Assembly (NCBI GenBank): GCA_017645785.1
Contig: JAGCNW010000030.1
Coordinates: forward strand, 295,222-359,221
Source of the DNA: Treponema sp.
GTDB lineage: Bacteria; Spirochaetota; Spirochaetia; Treponematales; Treponemataceae
Length of the DNA stretch: 64,000 nt
Direction of reading: 5' to 3'
Numbering within the stretch: position 1 is the stretch's first letter; the number at the start of each line of letters is the position of its first letter. The notes under the pieces were generated by a model, which saw only the letters and a program-made list of their open reading frames with translations, ran no database searches and had not been told where the DNA came from. The position numbers and the translations under genes were made by a program. This document shows positions 41,513-50,135 of this stretch, in pieces.

Positions 41513-43045
41513 TTAGATTTTGTTGCAGGTTAGGCGAACGCTTTCCTCCGTAAAGTTTTTCATGTCGTCGCAAATCTTTTCGTTGGCGACAAATTCAATC
41601 AAGCCCGCGGCGGGCTTTGCGGATATTTCTGAATTCTTAAAAAGCCCGTCATATTTAATGACGCCCGCTTTTTTATGTCCGCTTGCGATTTGATTTAGGA
41701 TTTCCTTGACGCTTGCGTCTTCAAAAACATTTTGGAAGCGGGCAAATTCTTCTTCCCCAAAAGATTCGAGCGAATTCGCGCTTATCGAGCCCGCCGAAAA
41801 TGCGGTCACAGAGATTCCCTCGTAAGCCGAAACTTTGTCTATTCCCTTGGCAAAAGCGCTTGTTGAAAACACAAAGAAAATTGGCAGCTCGGAATAATCG
41901 ACGCAAGGATACTTGTCCACAGGAAATTCAATTGTCTTAAAATTATTTTTACCGCACAAACAATGTGTCTTTCCGTCAACAACAAGCGCTACGCACTCCA
42001 ATTTTGGCGGCTCGTCCTTTGGCGAATTGTTTTTCATTAAAATTTTTCTTTTTGGAACGGAAAAGCCGCTTTTGTCCTTTATATCATTTTTTATTGACAA
42101 GTAAAATTCTGAGTTCCACTTTGGCTTTTCCTTAAAGATGATTTTTGCCCGTTGGCAAGTATTTTGGTTTTCTTCAAGGTCCGCTTCGACATTAAAAGAA
42201 AGGGGCGGCCATATTTCTATTCCTTGCTCCACGCTTTCCGCTAAGACCTTTTTGTCAAATAAAATTTCCATGGCGGAAGTAAAATCAGCGTTTTCATATA
42301 AGTCGAAAATTTCTTTTATTTCGCTTTGGCCGCTTTCCTTTGCGTAGATTTTGTAGGAAGGATTTTTTGACTCTGGCTTGTTTGTCCACGACCAAAGGAA
42401 GTCGTTGAGCATTGTGTTGTTGTGGCTGTCCCGCAAATTTTTTGCGATTTTTATCGAATGCAAACGTCTTTCCATAAGGCTTTCCTTAAACTTTACCGTC
42501 GCTGTCATTTGGTCGTCCGACCAAACGACAAAATAATCCGCCGCTGGTTCAATCGAAAAGTTTTCCAAAAAAGATTCTTTGTTCATTTGCTTGTTAAATC
42601 GTATTTTTAGAGCCAGAGTGTTGCCGTCTGTGTCCTCTTCGGCCTTTATTTGGATCGTTTGGGGCGGCGACAAATCATTTTTTGTAAAGAAGGTCTTTTT
42701 GTAGTCTCTTTGCAATGTGTTTCCGTCATTGTCTTGCGTTCCTGAGTAAACCGTTATTGTGTAGCAATGGTTTTCCGCAATCTCGTCTTTTGGGCTGAAC
42801 AGCAAAGCGTTTCCAAAAAACGAAAGCTCTCCCTCGACTTGTCTTTCGTCTTCGGAAAACAAAAAATTATTCATTGCGCTTGTTGGATTTACAGGGGCCG
42901 AAAACACCACAAGCGCTTTTCCGCCTTGCAAACACGCCTCCTCAACTTTAAATTCTGGAAAAAAATTGTCGGAACAAGACTGGCAGATTAATGACATTCC
43001 CAAAAGCGCGGCCGCTAATTTTTTTCCATGCTTATGCAGTAGCAT
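41513..43045 (-). CDS. Lipoprotein with SbsA/Big_5-type Ig-like domains (A)
   Basis: A 510-residue product starting at the ATG of MLLHKHGKK, with GGAGG 3 bases upstream. The lipobox is ICQSC. Two or three Big_5 (SbsA Ig-like) units follow, recognisable from phrases such as ALVVFSAPVNPTSAMNNF, LALKIRFNKQMNKESFLENFSIEP and LFSPKDEIAENHCYTITV. These domains are found in surface and S-layer proteins. A longer frame starting upstream overlaps the preceding gene and is rejected. It overlaps that gene by 31 bases and is similar in layout to it. It may be a secreted partner or substrate of the RND/TolC machine. Confidence 0.7.
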   Translation of the reverse strand: MLLHKHGKKLAAALLGMSLICQSCSDNFFPEFKVEEACLQGGKALVVFSAPVNPTSAMNNFLFSEDERQVEGELSFFGNALLFSPKDEIAENHCYTITVYSGTQDNDGNTLQRDYKKTFFTKNDLSPPQTIQIKAEEDTDGNTLALKIRFNKQMNKESFLENFSIEPAADYFVVWSDDQMTATVKFKESLMERRLHSIKIAKNLRDSHNNTMLNDFLWSWTNKPESKNPSYKIYAKESGQSEIKEIFDLYENADFTSAMEILFDKKVLAESVEQGIEIWPPLSFNVEADLEENQNTCQRAKIIFKEKPKWNSEFYLSIKNDIKDKSGFSVPKRKILMKNNSPKDEPPKLECVALVVDGKTHCLCGKNNFKTIEFPVDKYPCVDYSELPIFFVFSTSAFAKGIDKVSAYEGISVTAFSAGSISANSLESFGEEEFARFQNVFEDASVKEILNQIASGHKKAGVIKYDGLFKNSEISAKPAAGLIEFVANEKICDDMKNFTEESVRLTCNKI

Positions 43046-44409
43046 TTGTCCTCCTTCAAATATTCTCCCATTGAGTTGTAAATGAAATTTTCTCCGCCCC
43101 GGATTGTAAGCTTGTAGACGCATTCTTTTCCCAAGTCCGCGGCCTTTATGTTGTCGTAGGTCAATTCAATTGTGTTCGCGTTTATTATTGTTATCGCGTT
43201 TAGCCTGGGAGATTGAATGTTTTGCGGAAAAATGCCTTCAAATTTTACGGCGTTCTTCACTTCCAAAAGCGACCGCTCGTCCAGGGCTTTTGTAAAGACT
43301 ATTCTAAAATACGCGGGCGCGTCTTCGTCCGCCTTGATTTTGTTTTCTTGGTTTTCCGTAATTTCCTTTGTGTTGAGCGCGAGCCGTTCAATTTCTATAA
43401 AATTAGTTTTTTGCAAAAAGCAAATGTTTTTTTCGTCCTTAACTTTTATTCCCCATTTGTCTTCCACCGACTCGCTTATTGTAAGCCTGTATTTTGTTTC
43501 GACAAGATAGTTTTTGTATGGAGTGAACACAAAGCGCTTCATGTCGTCGCTGTCCCAATGGCCTTGCGCGGTTGGTGTGAAGTAAACGCCGTTTTTTACG
43601 CTTTCCATGCTCATTTCGCAATCAAAGACAAGGCCAATGCTTTGTCTTTCCAGCAAATTGTCCAGAGATTCGTCTTCCAAAAATGTCTTTCCAATCACAG
43701 GACAGGCCTTCAATAGCTGGGGCTCTTTATCCTTTTTTGCGCCCAAAAAACTTCCTTCGCAGGCCTTGAATATTTTCACGCCGTCCGCGCTGACAATGTT
43801 CGCCAGTTTCCATGCGTAAAAAACGTTGGCCTTCCATTTGTCTTTTGGAAAAACTCTTGCAGTCAAAAAATCATTTGAATATTCCTTGTTCAAGTCGATG
43901 TATGGCGTGACGTTAAATTCCCTTTCAAATGTCGCTGGATCAATCGCCTTGTTAAAGGTGAACAAAAGGCATTCAATGTCGCCGCGCGCGTCTTTTTTCT
44001 CCTCGACTGCGTTTAGCGCAAAACGGTCGACCGCGTTTCCAAAAATAAATTCCCGGTAAATGTTGACGCTATAAGCCCTTCCGTCTTGGGCGTAAGCCGG
44101 CCCTTGGACATTCAGAATGTATTTGCGGCCTTTCATAAAGCCGCCGCGCGCTTGAACAAGACAAGAAGATCCCAGCCAGTCAATTCTTGCGTCCACGCGC
44201 GATCCGTCTTCCTTTAACGAAATCAAGTTTTCAATCGACGCCTTGTCCATGCAAATGGAAAAGTCAATCTTTACGATTTGATTCGCGCAATATGTTTGTT
44301 CTTCAAAAAGCGAGACGCAAGTTTCAAGTTCTTCAAACGAAACTAGAGAGCACGACAGCGCGGCGGCGGTTATGCAAGAAGCCATAAAAACTTTAAATGC
44401 ATTTGACAC
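43015..44409 (-). CDS. Lipoprotein with SbsA/Big_5-type Ig-like domains (B)
   Basis: The 464-residue product begins at a GTG with a good AAAGGAAGG ribosome site; the first ATG eight codons later lacks one. The lipobox is AALSC. Ig-like units are seen in VKIDFSICMDKASIENLISL, CLLFTFNKAIDPATFEREFNVTP and FRIVFTKALDERSLLEVKNAVKF, each a strand followed by a 'xKAxDxxxF' turn typical of Big_5. It resembles the downstream lipoprotein and is probably an old duplicate. It overlaps the adaptor gene by 17 bases. The function is unknown. Confidence 0.7.
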   Translation of the reverse strand: MSNAFKVFMASCITAAALSCSLVSFEELETCVSLFEEQTYCANQIVKIDFSICMDKASIENLISLKEDGSRVDARIDWLGSSCLVQARGGFMKGRKYILNVQGPAYAQDGRAYSVNIYREFIFGNAVDRFALNAVEEKKDARGDIECLLFTFNKAIDPATFEREFNVTPYIDLNKEYSNDFLTARVFPKDKWKANVFYAWKLANIVSADGVKIFKACEGSFLGAKKDKEPQLLKACPVIGKTFLEDESLDNLLERQSIGLVFDCEMSMESVKNGVYFTPTAQGHWDSDDMKRFVFTPYKNYLVETKYRLTISESVEDKWGIKVKDEKNICFLQKTNFIEIERLALNTKEITENQENKIKADEDAPAYFRIVFTKALDERSLLEVKNAVKFEGIFPQNIQSPRLNAITIINANTIELTYDNIKAADLGKECVYKLTIRGGENFIYNSMGEYLKEDKCYCISMEKN

Positions 44410-45727
44410 GCAAACCTTCCTTTAGGTTGGCGGACGGAAATTCGACGATTTTTTCGCCGTCCTTTATTCCGCTTTTTATAAAAATCTTTCCTTCCGCTTC
44501 CATTTCTATTGGGCATTCTTTTTGATACACAAGGTCGTTTTGCACGCAGTATAAAAAGGCTGTGTTTCCGTCCTTGCGAACCAGAGCGCTTTCCGGCACA
44601 ATAAAGTATTCTCCCGCGCTTTTTGTCTTTATGGAGCATTTTGCGAACATCCCAAGCCGTATTTTTCGCTCTTTGTTGTCCACGGGAATTTTTATGTAAA
44701 AATTTCCTGTCTCCAAGTCTGCCAAAGGGCTTATAAAGTCCACGGCGCTTTCTGTCTTGTAAGAGGCCGAAGCGATTTCGACTACAGCGCTCGCTCCCAA
44801 TTGAATTCTTTCCATGTCTTTTTCCTGGACTGAAACCTTGGCGTATGGATTTTTCATGTCGATGACGGTCGCAAGCTTTTCGTTTTGCGTCACCCGCTCG
44901 CCCTTTTCAAAATACAAGGCTCCCACTATGCCGGAGCAGGGGGAACGGACTGTAAGGTTTTTCATCAGTTCGTTGACGGCCTCTAAGTCCCGCTCCGCGT
45001 TTCTTTTTTCGACTTCCGCCATTTCTATTTGAATCCTCGCGCTTTTTGTGTTCAACTCTATGAATTGTCTCGCTCTTTCTTCCTCATTTTCGCTGGGAAC
45101 CATACCAGCAAGCAAAAGGTCTTTTTCTTCAAAGCCCAGCGCCTTGATTTGCAGCTCTTTTTCCAGGACGTCTATCTCCGCCTTTGACGCCTTCGCTTCC
45201 ATTTTCATTTGTTCCATGGAAGTCTCGGAGATTCCTCCGGCTTCAAAAAGCCTTTGGTTCTTTTCAAGGTTTTTTAGCAAGAGCGAGTGTTCCTCCTTTT
45301 TTTGCATTAAATTTATCCGGGCGTTTTCCAGCGCCATCATCAAGGACTTCGCGCTTTTTTCTTCTTCCGCCAAATTGTTTTTGGCCGCGCGAACTTTTGC
45401 CGCGGCGGAGTCCAAATGATTGCGCCTTTCAGCCTGTTGGATTTCATACTGGACGTTTTTCAGCTCAAAGAGAATCTCTCCCTCCGACACTTCGCTTCCT
45501 TCGATAACCCTTTGTTCCGCGATGGCTCCTTCGACCAAGGCGCATACATCGTTTTTTTTCTTGTAAGTGACCGAACCGTAGCTTTCCAGCGGAATGATTT
45601 GCGGACTTTTTTTCGCTGTCAAAGTTTTGACTTGGATTTTTTGTCCTTCGCTTCGCTCTTTGTTTGAGCAGGCGCTTGCAAAAAGCAAAAACGCGGCAAG
45701 GGCGGCCAACGCTGAGCGCGCTTTCAT
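44393..45727 (-). CDS. Periplasmic adaptor (membrane-fusion) lipoprotein of an RND system
   Basis: The 444-residue protein has a signal peptide with lipobox ASAC. It has the HlyD/AcrA layout: half lipoyl domain (CALVEGAIAEQRVIEGSEVSEGEILFEL, in part), a long alpha hairpin (~90-250) rich in Lys/Glu, the second half lipoyl (VRSPCSGIVGALYFEKGERV), then beta-barrel and membrane-proximal domains (IRLGMFAKCSIKT). It would join the RND pumps to TolC. The start overlaps the tolC-like stop (ATGA), indicating coupling. The hairpin is longer than in AcrA, consistent with a spirochaete's wide periplasm; that link is inference. Confidence 0.85.
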   Translation of the reverse strand: MKARSALAALAAFLLFASACSNKERSEGQKIQVKTLTAKKSPQIIPLESYGSVTYKKKNDVCALVEGAIAEQRVIEGSEVSEGEILFELKNVQYEIQQAERRNHLDSAAAKVRAAKNNLAEEEKSAKSLMMALENARINLMQKKEEHSLLLKNLEKNQRLFEAGGISETSMEQMKMEAKASKAEIDVLEKELQIKALGFEEKDLLLAGMVPSENEEERARQFIELNTKSARIQIEMAEVEKRNAERDLEAVNELMKNLTVRSPCSGIVGALYFEKGERVTQNEKLATVIDMKNPYAKVSVQEKDMERIQLGASAVVEIASASYKTESAVDFISPLADLETGNFYIKIPVDNKERKIRLGMFAKCSIKTKSAGEYFIVPESALVRKDGNTAFLYCVQNDLVYQKECPIEMEAEGKIFIKSGIKDGEKIVEFPSANLKEGLRVKCI

Positions 45728-47112
45728 TTTTCCTCCTCAAGAACTTTTAAAGAAGCTGCCGCTTCAAGTTCTTTTGACCAATAATCTCTTTCTTTCAACA
45801 ATGAAAAGCATTGTATTTTTTGCTTTGCGCATTCGTTCATCTCTTCTAGAAAATCGCTTTTTTTGATTCTTCCTTGCTCCAACGAAATTTTTGACATAAG
45901 CAATTTTTCCTCCTTGATTTTTACGCTCTCGCGGCTAAGGATAAAGTTTTCTTGCGCGGTTTCTATTTTCTTTATGATTTCGTAAATGTTGTCCTCGATT
46001 TGCTTTTTTGCCTTTTCGACGCCAAAGCGCTTTTGGGCGATTTCGATTTTGTTCAAGCGCATTTGGCTAAAGTAAATTGTGTTTGCCTCCGTTTGGTCCG
46101 AAATAGAGTCCGCCATTGAGACCAGTTTTCCCTTGCTAAAACCGTGTTGCCTTGAAACTGAAGCCTTGATCCATGGATTGTCCTCAAAGGCTAAAATCAC
46201 TTTCAGCGAATAATTTGGCGAGGTTAGGGGATAGTTCCTTCCGCTAAAGGAGACGCCGCCTCTTACTGAAACGCTTGGCAGAAAAAAACGTTTTTGCATC
46301 GACCTGACTTTTTGCGCCCAGTTCAATTCGGCCGCGGCCATCTTTATGTCAACGCTGTTTTGGACTGCGCTTTGGCAGCATGCGGGACGTTTTTTCTCCA
46401 AGTCATTTATTAAGGAACAATTGTCCAGCGCCTTTTCAAAGGTTTCCGTTTCGTAAAGCGCTAATTGTTGGCCTCGGTCTATGTTCATCATTCTTTTTAA
46501 CGCGCGTTCTTGCTCTTCAAACTCGTCAAGCGCTTTTTTCGCCTCCAATTCCATTTGCCTGTATTGGAGCAGCGTTTCCAAATATTCGGTTTGGGTTATC
46601 ATTCCTTCCGAGGCTTCCAGATCCGCCGCAAAAACTATTAGCTCGGCGTTTTGACAGTTTTTTTGCAAGAGGCGGCTTTTTAACTTTTGCAGCAGGACGT
46701 TGTAGTAGCATTGCGTCAGCTCGTTCTTAAATTTTTCGTCGGATTTTTTGACGTTTAGAAATTGGTAAAAGCTTTTTTCCCTTTGCATCTTCCATTCCAA
46801 GATTGTCTTTCCCCCGTTGAAAATTTTTTGAGTCACGCCAAATTCAATTGTTTTGTTTTTTGAGTCGTCGCTGTCTTTTTGCGCCTTGGCCGCGTCGGTC
46901 AAAGAAAAGTCGATGGACGGCAAAAAGCCGCCTATGTTTTTCTTTGCCAATCTAACGCTTTCTTGCGCGCTTTGTTTTTGCAGCGACCGCTCCACGTCGT
47001 TCGCCTCGGCGATTTTTAGGGCGTCGTCCGCCGACCGCAATTCGATTTGGCAAAAAGCCTGTCCTGCGAGCGCGGCGCTTAGGGCTAAAAAGAAAATCTT
47101 TTTAAGCGTCAT
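45724..47112 (-). CDS. TolC-family outer-membrane efflux protein
   Basis: A 462-residue product starting at MTLKKIFF, with a signal peptide ending GQAFCQ. It shows the duplicated TolC/OEP pattern: two long helix-strand-helix halves, with SADDALKIAEANDVERSLQ at the start, GGFLPSIDFSLTDAAKAQ and LPSVSVRGGVSFSG as the beta-strand parts, and Lys/Glu-rich coiled helices between. It is the outer-membrane duct of the locus. An upstream in-frame ATG at 47136 lies in the previous gene and is not used. Overlap with the previous gene is 11 bases. Confidence 0.85.
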   Translation of the reverse strand: MTLKKIFFLALSAALAGQAFCQIELRSADDALKIAEANDVERSLQKQSAQESVRLAKKNIGGFLPSIDFSLTDAAKAQKDSDDSKNKTIEFGVTQKIFNGGKTILEWKMQREKSFYQFLNVKKSDEKFKNELTQCYYNVLLQKLKSRLLQKNCQNAELIVFAADLEASEGMITQTEYLETLLQYRQMELEAKKALDEFEEQERALKRMMNIDRGQQLALYETETFEKALDNCSLINDLEKKRPACCQSAVQNSVDIKMAAAELNWAQKVRSMQKRFFLPSVSVRGGVSFSGRNYPLTSPNYSLKVILAFEDNPWIKASVSRQHGFSKGKLVSMADSISDQTEANTIYFSQMRLNKIEIAQKRFGVEKAKKQIEDNIYEIIKKIETAQENFILSRESVKIKEEKLLMSKISLEQGRIKKSDFLEEMNECAKQKIQCFSLLKERDYWSKELEAAASLKVLEEEK

Positions 47113-47614
47113 TTTTCTTTTCGCTCTCGCTTTCAAAAAACTTCTTTAGGTCTCTCGCTATTTTCGCAACTTGTTTTTGTTGGACCAAGGCCGAGACGAT
47201 TGATTTTTTTCCTTCGCTGCAAAAAACGTTTTCATGGATGCATTCTCCGTCTTCTGAATAAAGCTGGTAGCGGGCGTACAGGGAATGAAAACTGTCTACG
47301 TTTTTGTAAAAGGACCTTTCCATAAAGTCAATTTTGACGGAGTAGGATTTTTCCCTTGCGGAAAAATCCGCCTTTTCAAAAAGCTTTTGGCTGTTAAAAG
47401 CGTTTTTTGCGATTCCCGCAATTTGGGCCGATATTCCTTCTTCGTTGATGTTGTCAACCGACACTACGACCCGCTCGACTTGAAAATTTGGCATGCAGGA
47501 TTGCGCGAAATTCGGCAAATTTGGGCCAAATAACGCGCAAATCAGGGCAAAAAGCCTAAATTTACCCTTAAATGTTTCACGGATTGTTTCACGAAATTTC
47601 AAAAAATCATTCAT
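47102..47614 (-). CDS. Small exported protein of unknown function in the RND locus
   Basis: The 170-residue product starts at MNDFLKF with AAGGAGG upstream. A signal peptide (FALICALFGPNLPNFAQ) is followed by a mixed region (QVERVVVSVDNINEEGI, KSYSVKIDFMERSFYKN, YARYQLYSEDGECIHENVF) that could be a small alpha/beta domain, and a charged C-terminus. No family was recognised. It overlaps both neighbours by a few bases, so it should be made together with the TolC-like duct. Confidence 0.6.
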   Translation of the reverse strand: MNDFLKFRETIRETFKGKFRLFALICALFGPNLPNFAQSCMPNFQVERVVVSVDNINEEGISAQIAGIAKNAFNSQKLFEKADFSAREKSYSVKIDFMERSFYKNVDSFHSLYARYQLYSEDGECIHENVFCSEGKKSIVSALVQQKQVAKIARDLKKFFESESEKKNDA

Positions 47615-48230
47615 TTTTTTCCTCCTTAAAAAAGTTTTTGTAGCTTCTGTCAAGGCAAAGGCACTTGTCTTTCCATTCGCCGGCCTTTTCCTCGACGCCA
47701 AGCGACTGCCACATAAAGGCCAAGTCAAAGAAAATTTGCGCGCCGGGAGCGAGCGCTGCTTGGGCTAAATTTAGCTTTTCCAAACGCTCCTCGACTTTTC
47801 CTTCTTTTGCCGCGACCAGCGACGAAAAGTAGTAAAGCCTCCAGTCCCCGGAGTCTTTCTTTAGCGCCGCATGAATTTCTTCATTGGCTTTTTTGTAGTC
47901 TTCTAAAAAAATCAGGCTTTGGATTAGGTAGCGTTGAATGTCTTTGTTGTCGGATTCAGATTTATATAGGTCGGAAAAAAGTTTGCAGGCTTCTTGGTAG
48001 CGGCCTTCAAACAAATTGATTTTGGCTTTTAAAAATTTTGCCTGTTTGTTTCTTTTGTCGCAATTTAAGCTTTGGTCAATAAAGGCGCCGGCTGTCGAAA
48101 AGTCTTTTTGCTTGTACGCGTCCAGCGCCTTTATGTACAAAATTCCAGCCGCTTTCTTGTCCGCGCAAGAGGCTAGCGCCAGGCAAGACAAGTGCAGGGC
48201 GGCGACCCAAATTTTTTTTATGAGCCGCAT
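47607..48230 (-). CDS. TPR-type lipoprotein
   Basis: The 207-residue protein has lipobox LASC and four or so TPR-like helix pairs (for example YIKALDAYKQKDFSTAGAFI, KAKINLFEGRYQEACKLF, LIQSLIFLEDYKKANEEI, LDLAFMWQ-like end). TPR lipoproteins often hold envelope complexes together. The ATG of MRLIKK lies 14 bases after another ATG that directly follows AAGGAGG and opens an 8-residue frame in another phase. This may slow or couple initiation. It follows the exported TPR protein by 25 bases. Confidence 0.65.
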   Translation of the reverse strand: MRLIKKIWVAALHLSCLALASCADKKAAGILYIKALDAYKQKDFSTAGAFIDQSLNCDKRNKQAKFLKAKINLFEGRYQEACKLFSDLYKSESDNKDIQRYLIQSLIFLEDYKKANEEIHAALKKDSGDWRLYYFSSLVAAKEGKVEERLEKLNLAQAALAPGAQIFFDLAFMWQSLGVEEKAGEWKDKCLCLDRSYKNFFKEEKNE

Positions 48231-48255
48231 TTAGTTTTTTGCATTTTCCTCCTTC

Positions 48256-49398
48256 TTATTCTTTAAATTTCTCAGCGATGATCTTTTTGATTTCCTCGGC
48301 GGCTTTTTTGTCGCCGTTTTTTTCCGCCTTTTTGGCAAGACGGATGTAAAAGGTTTTCATTGTTCCAAAAAACTGCTCAAACTCTTCTCTAAGCGCGGCG
48401 ATGTCGTTTGAGTTCCGCATTTTGTACATGTATCTGACTGTCAAAAAATCCTGGTCTTCTTTTGGAAGAGATTGCAAATCCGCTTCTGTAAGTTCTTGGC
48501 TTTCGTCAAAGAATTTTTGGACAATGCCTATGCAAGTCCTCGCGTTTTTTGTCGCTCCATAATTTTTTGTAAGAAGGGCGATCAAGTCGTCCGCGCTTGT
48601 GTCCGCGTAGGCCTTTGTGTATTCCTTGTCCAGCATTGCCGCCAAGATTGCCTTGTCCTTGTTTCCTGTTTCGTAGCCGGACGCGGCGATGGCTCCAAAG
48701 TCCTCAAAATATGAAAAGCCTTTTGACGAAAATATTTTGTCAAAGTATGGGACCAAGACTATTCCGCTCAGCGCCTTTTTTTTACAACAAAAGACATAGG
48801 TTTGAATGTCTTGCGCGTTGGCAAGCGAGCAGTCCTTGTCGTGAGAGTGGGCGTAATTATAGTTTCTAATCGCCGCGTCATATTTTTTTGCGCTGGCAAA
48901 ATAGTAGGCCAAGGTGTAGCAGGCTTGCGCTCCCAAAAGTTCGTTGTTCTTCGCGCAAGAGCCCGCCGCTTTTGACGCGGCAATTTCTCCTTTTGGTCCG
49001 CCCGGGCTGATGTAAAGGCTCACTTCCGTAAGAAGCCTGTAATACTTTGCCTTGGAAAATTTTCCTTCCTCGCTGTCGGGAACGGTCGGAAGAATTTTTT
49101 TCGCTTCGTTCATAACCTCAAGGCCTTTTTTGTAATCCCTCATTTTAAGAGTCTCCGCCGCCAAGTCCACGCGTGACAAAAGGCACTGGGGGTTCTTTTC
49201 GCAAAAGGCGCGCAAGTCGTCCAACAATAAAAGGATTCCTAGCTTTTCGCCTTGATGTCTTTTGACGGAGTCCAGCCAATAATTCCTGTACACCAAAGCC
49301 TCTTGGTCAAATTCCTGCGCGGCCCGGGGAGCCGCCCACAAAATTGCCGTTGCCATGAACAGGGCCGCAAGGCTGGCCAACAATTTGAGTCTTTTCAT
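48256..49398 (-). CDS. Exported TPR-like helical protein, first gene of the RND locus
   Basis: The 380-residue product has a signal peptide ending LWAAPRAA. The mature part is made of helical repeats (LLSRVDLAAETLKMRDYKKGLEVM, ACYTLAYYFASAKKYDAAIRNYNYAH and others) typical of TPR or Sel1-like folds, with a charged C-terminal helix (KNGDKKAAEEIKKIIAEKFKE, in part). GTGAGGAACGA precedes the ATG. No promoter stands out upstream. It heads the nine-gene unit. A periplasmic scaffolding role is inferred from fold and context. Confidence 0.65.
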   Translation of the reverse strand: MKRLKLLASLAALFMATAILWAAPRAAQEFDQEALVYRNYWLDSVKRHQGEKLGILLLLDDLRAFCEKNPQCLLSRVDLAAETLKMRDYKKGLEVMNEAKKILPTVPDSEEGKFSKAKYYRLLTEVSLYISPGGPKGEIAASKAAGSCAKNNELLGAQACYTLAYYFASAKKYDAAIRNYNYAHSHDKDCSLANAQDIQTYVFCCKKKALSGIVLVPYFDKIFSSKGFSYFEDFGAIAASGYETGNKDKAILAAMLDKEYTKAYADTSADDLIALLTKNYGATKNARTCIGIVQKFFDESQELTEADLQSLPKEDQDFLTVRYMYKMRNSNDIAALREEFEQFFGTMKTFYIRLAKKAEKNGDKKAAEEIKKIIAEKFKE

Positions 49399-49525
49399 TC
49401 GTTCCTCACTTTTAAAATAAAACTTTTTGCCAAAGATCTGACGTATATATCATATATGCGTTTTATGTTTTTTTGCGTTTTTTTTGTAATTTTTTTCATT
49501 TTTTTTTCGAAATTTGCCTTTTTCG

Positions 49526-49554
49526 TTGATTTTTCTTCCCGATTTCGGTATATT
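49526..49554 (+). promoter_or_regulatory. Promoter of the dCMP deaminase gene, leaderless layout
   Basis: TTGATT (49526-49531), a 17-base spacer and TATATT (49549-49554). The -10 ends 6 bases before the ATG. The surrounding 49440-49560 is rich in long T runs and holds no gene. Confidence 0.7.
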
Positions 49555-49560
49555 TTTTTT

Positions 49561-50052
49561 ATGAGCGAAGAAAAATACGTCCGCCCCACGTGGGACGAAT
49601 ACTTTATGGAAGTGGCCAGAACGATAGCAAAGCGCGCCACTTGCGACAGGGGACGCAGCGGCTGCGTCATTGCCCGCGACAACCAAATTCTTGTTACAGG
49701 ATACGTCGGAAGCCCGGCCGGACTTCCTCACTGCGATGACGTGGGCCACCTTTTTAGAAAAAGCGTTCACGAAGACGGCTCTGTCACAAATCACTGCGTC
49801 CGCACCGTTCACGCAGAGCAAAACGCGATATGCCAGGCGGCAAAGCGGGGCATTTCAATTGACGGCGGAACGGTATACTGCAAGATGACTCCTTGCAGAA
49901 CCTGCGCGATGCTCATAATCAATTGCGGAATAAAGAGGGTTGTGTGCGAAAAGCATTACCACGACGAGGAAGACTCGATGCGCATGTTCAAGGAAGCCGG
50001 CGTGGCGATCGAACACTTGGAAGACACAGTCCAAACTTATAGCGATATGTGA
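49561..50052 (+). CDS. Deoxycytidylate (dCMP) deaminase
   Basis: The 163-residue zinc enzyme begins YVRPTWDEYFMEVA, as in dCMP deaminases (ComEB/Dctd type). The zinc and proton-shuttle site is VHAEQNAI, and the Cys ligands lie in TPCRTCAMLI. It deaminates dCMP to dUMP for dTMP synthesis. The start is fixed by the N-terminal match and the promoter directly upstream; further in-frame codons reach back into the divergent gene and are rejected. A paired palindromic repeat follows the stop. Confidence 0.9.
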   Translation: MSEEKYVRPTWDEYFMEVARTIAKRATCDRGRSGCVIARDNQILVTGYVGSPAGLPHCDDVGHLFRKSVHEDGSVTNHCVRTVHAEQNAICQAAKRGISIDGGTVYCKMTPCRTCAMLIINCGIKRVVCEKHYHDEEDSMRMFKEAGVAIEHLEDTVQTYSDM

Positions 50053-50133
50053 AAAAAGATTCCCGCGTCCAAGCGCGGGAATGACATTGAGATTCATCTG
50101 TCATTGCCCGACTTGATCGGGCAATCTTTTTTT
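50052..50133. repeat. Palindromic repeat, copy 4 (two units head to head); bidirectional terminator
   Basis: The first unit (50052-50085) is AAAAAAGATTCCCGCG-TCCAAG-CGCGGGAATGAC. The second (50100-50133) is GTCATTGCCCGA-CTTGA-TCGGGCAATC plus seven T. They lie exactly between two convergent genes, and each has a GC stem and T run facing one of them. Confidence 0.85.
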
Positions 50134-50135
50134 AA

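Noticed and set aside
41860..49400. Plus-strand open frames within the minus-strand RND locus
   Set aside because: All are short, lack starts with ribosome sites and lie opposite continuous, recognisable genes.
49440..49560. T-rich stretch as a possible origin-like or DNA-unwinding region
   Set aside because: No DnaA-box cluster or replication gene is nearby; it is a promoter region between divergent genes.
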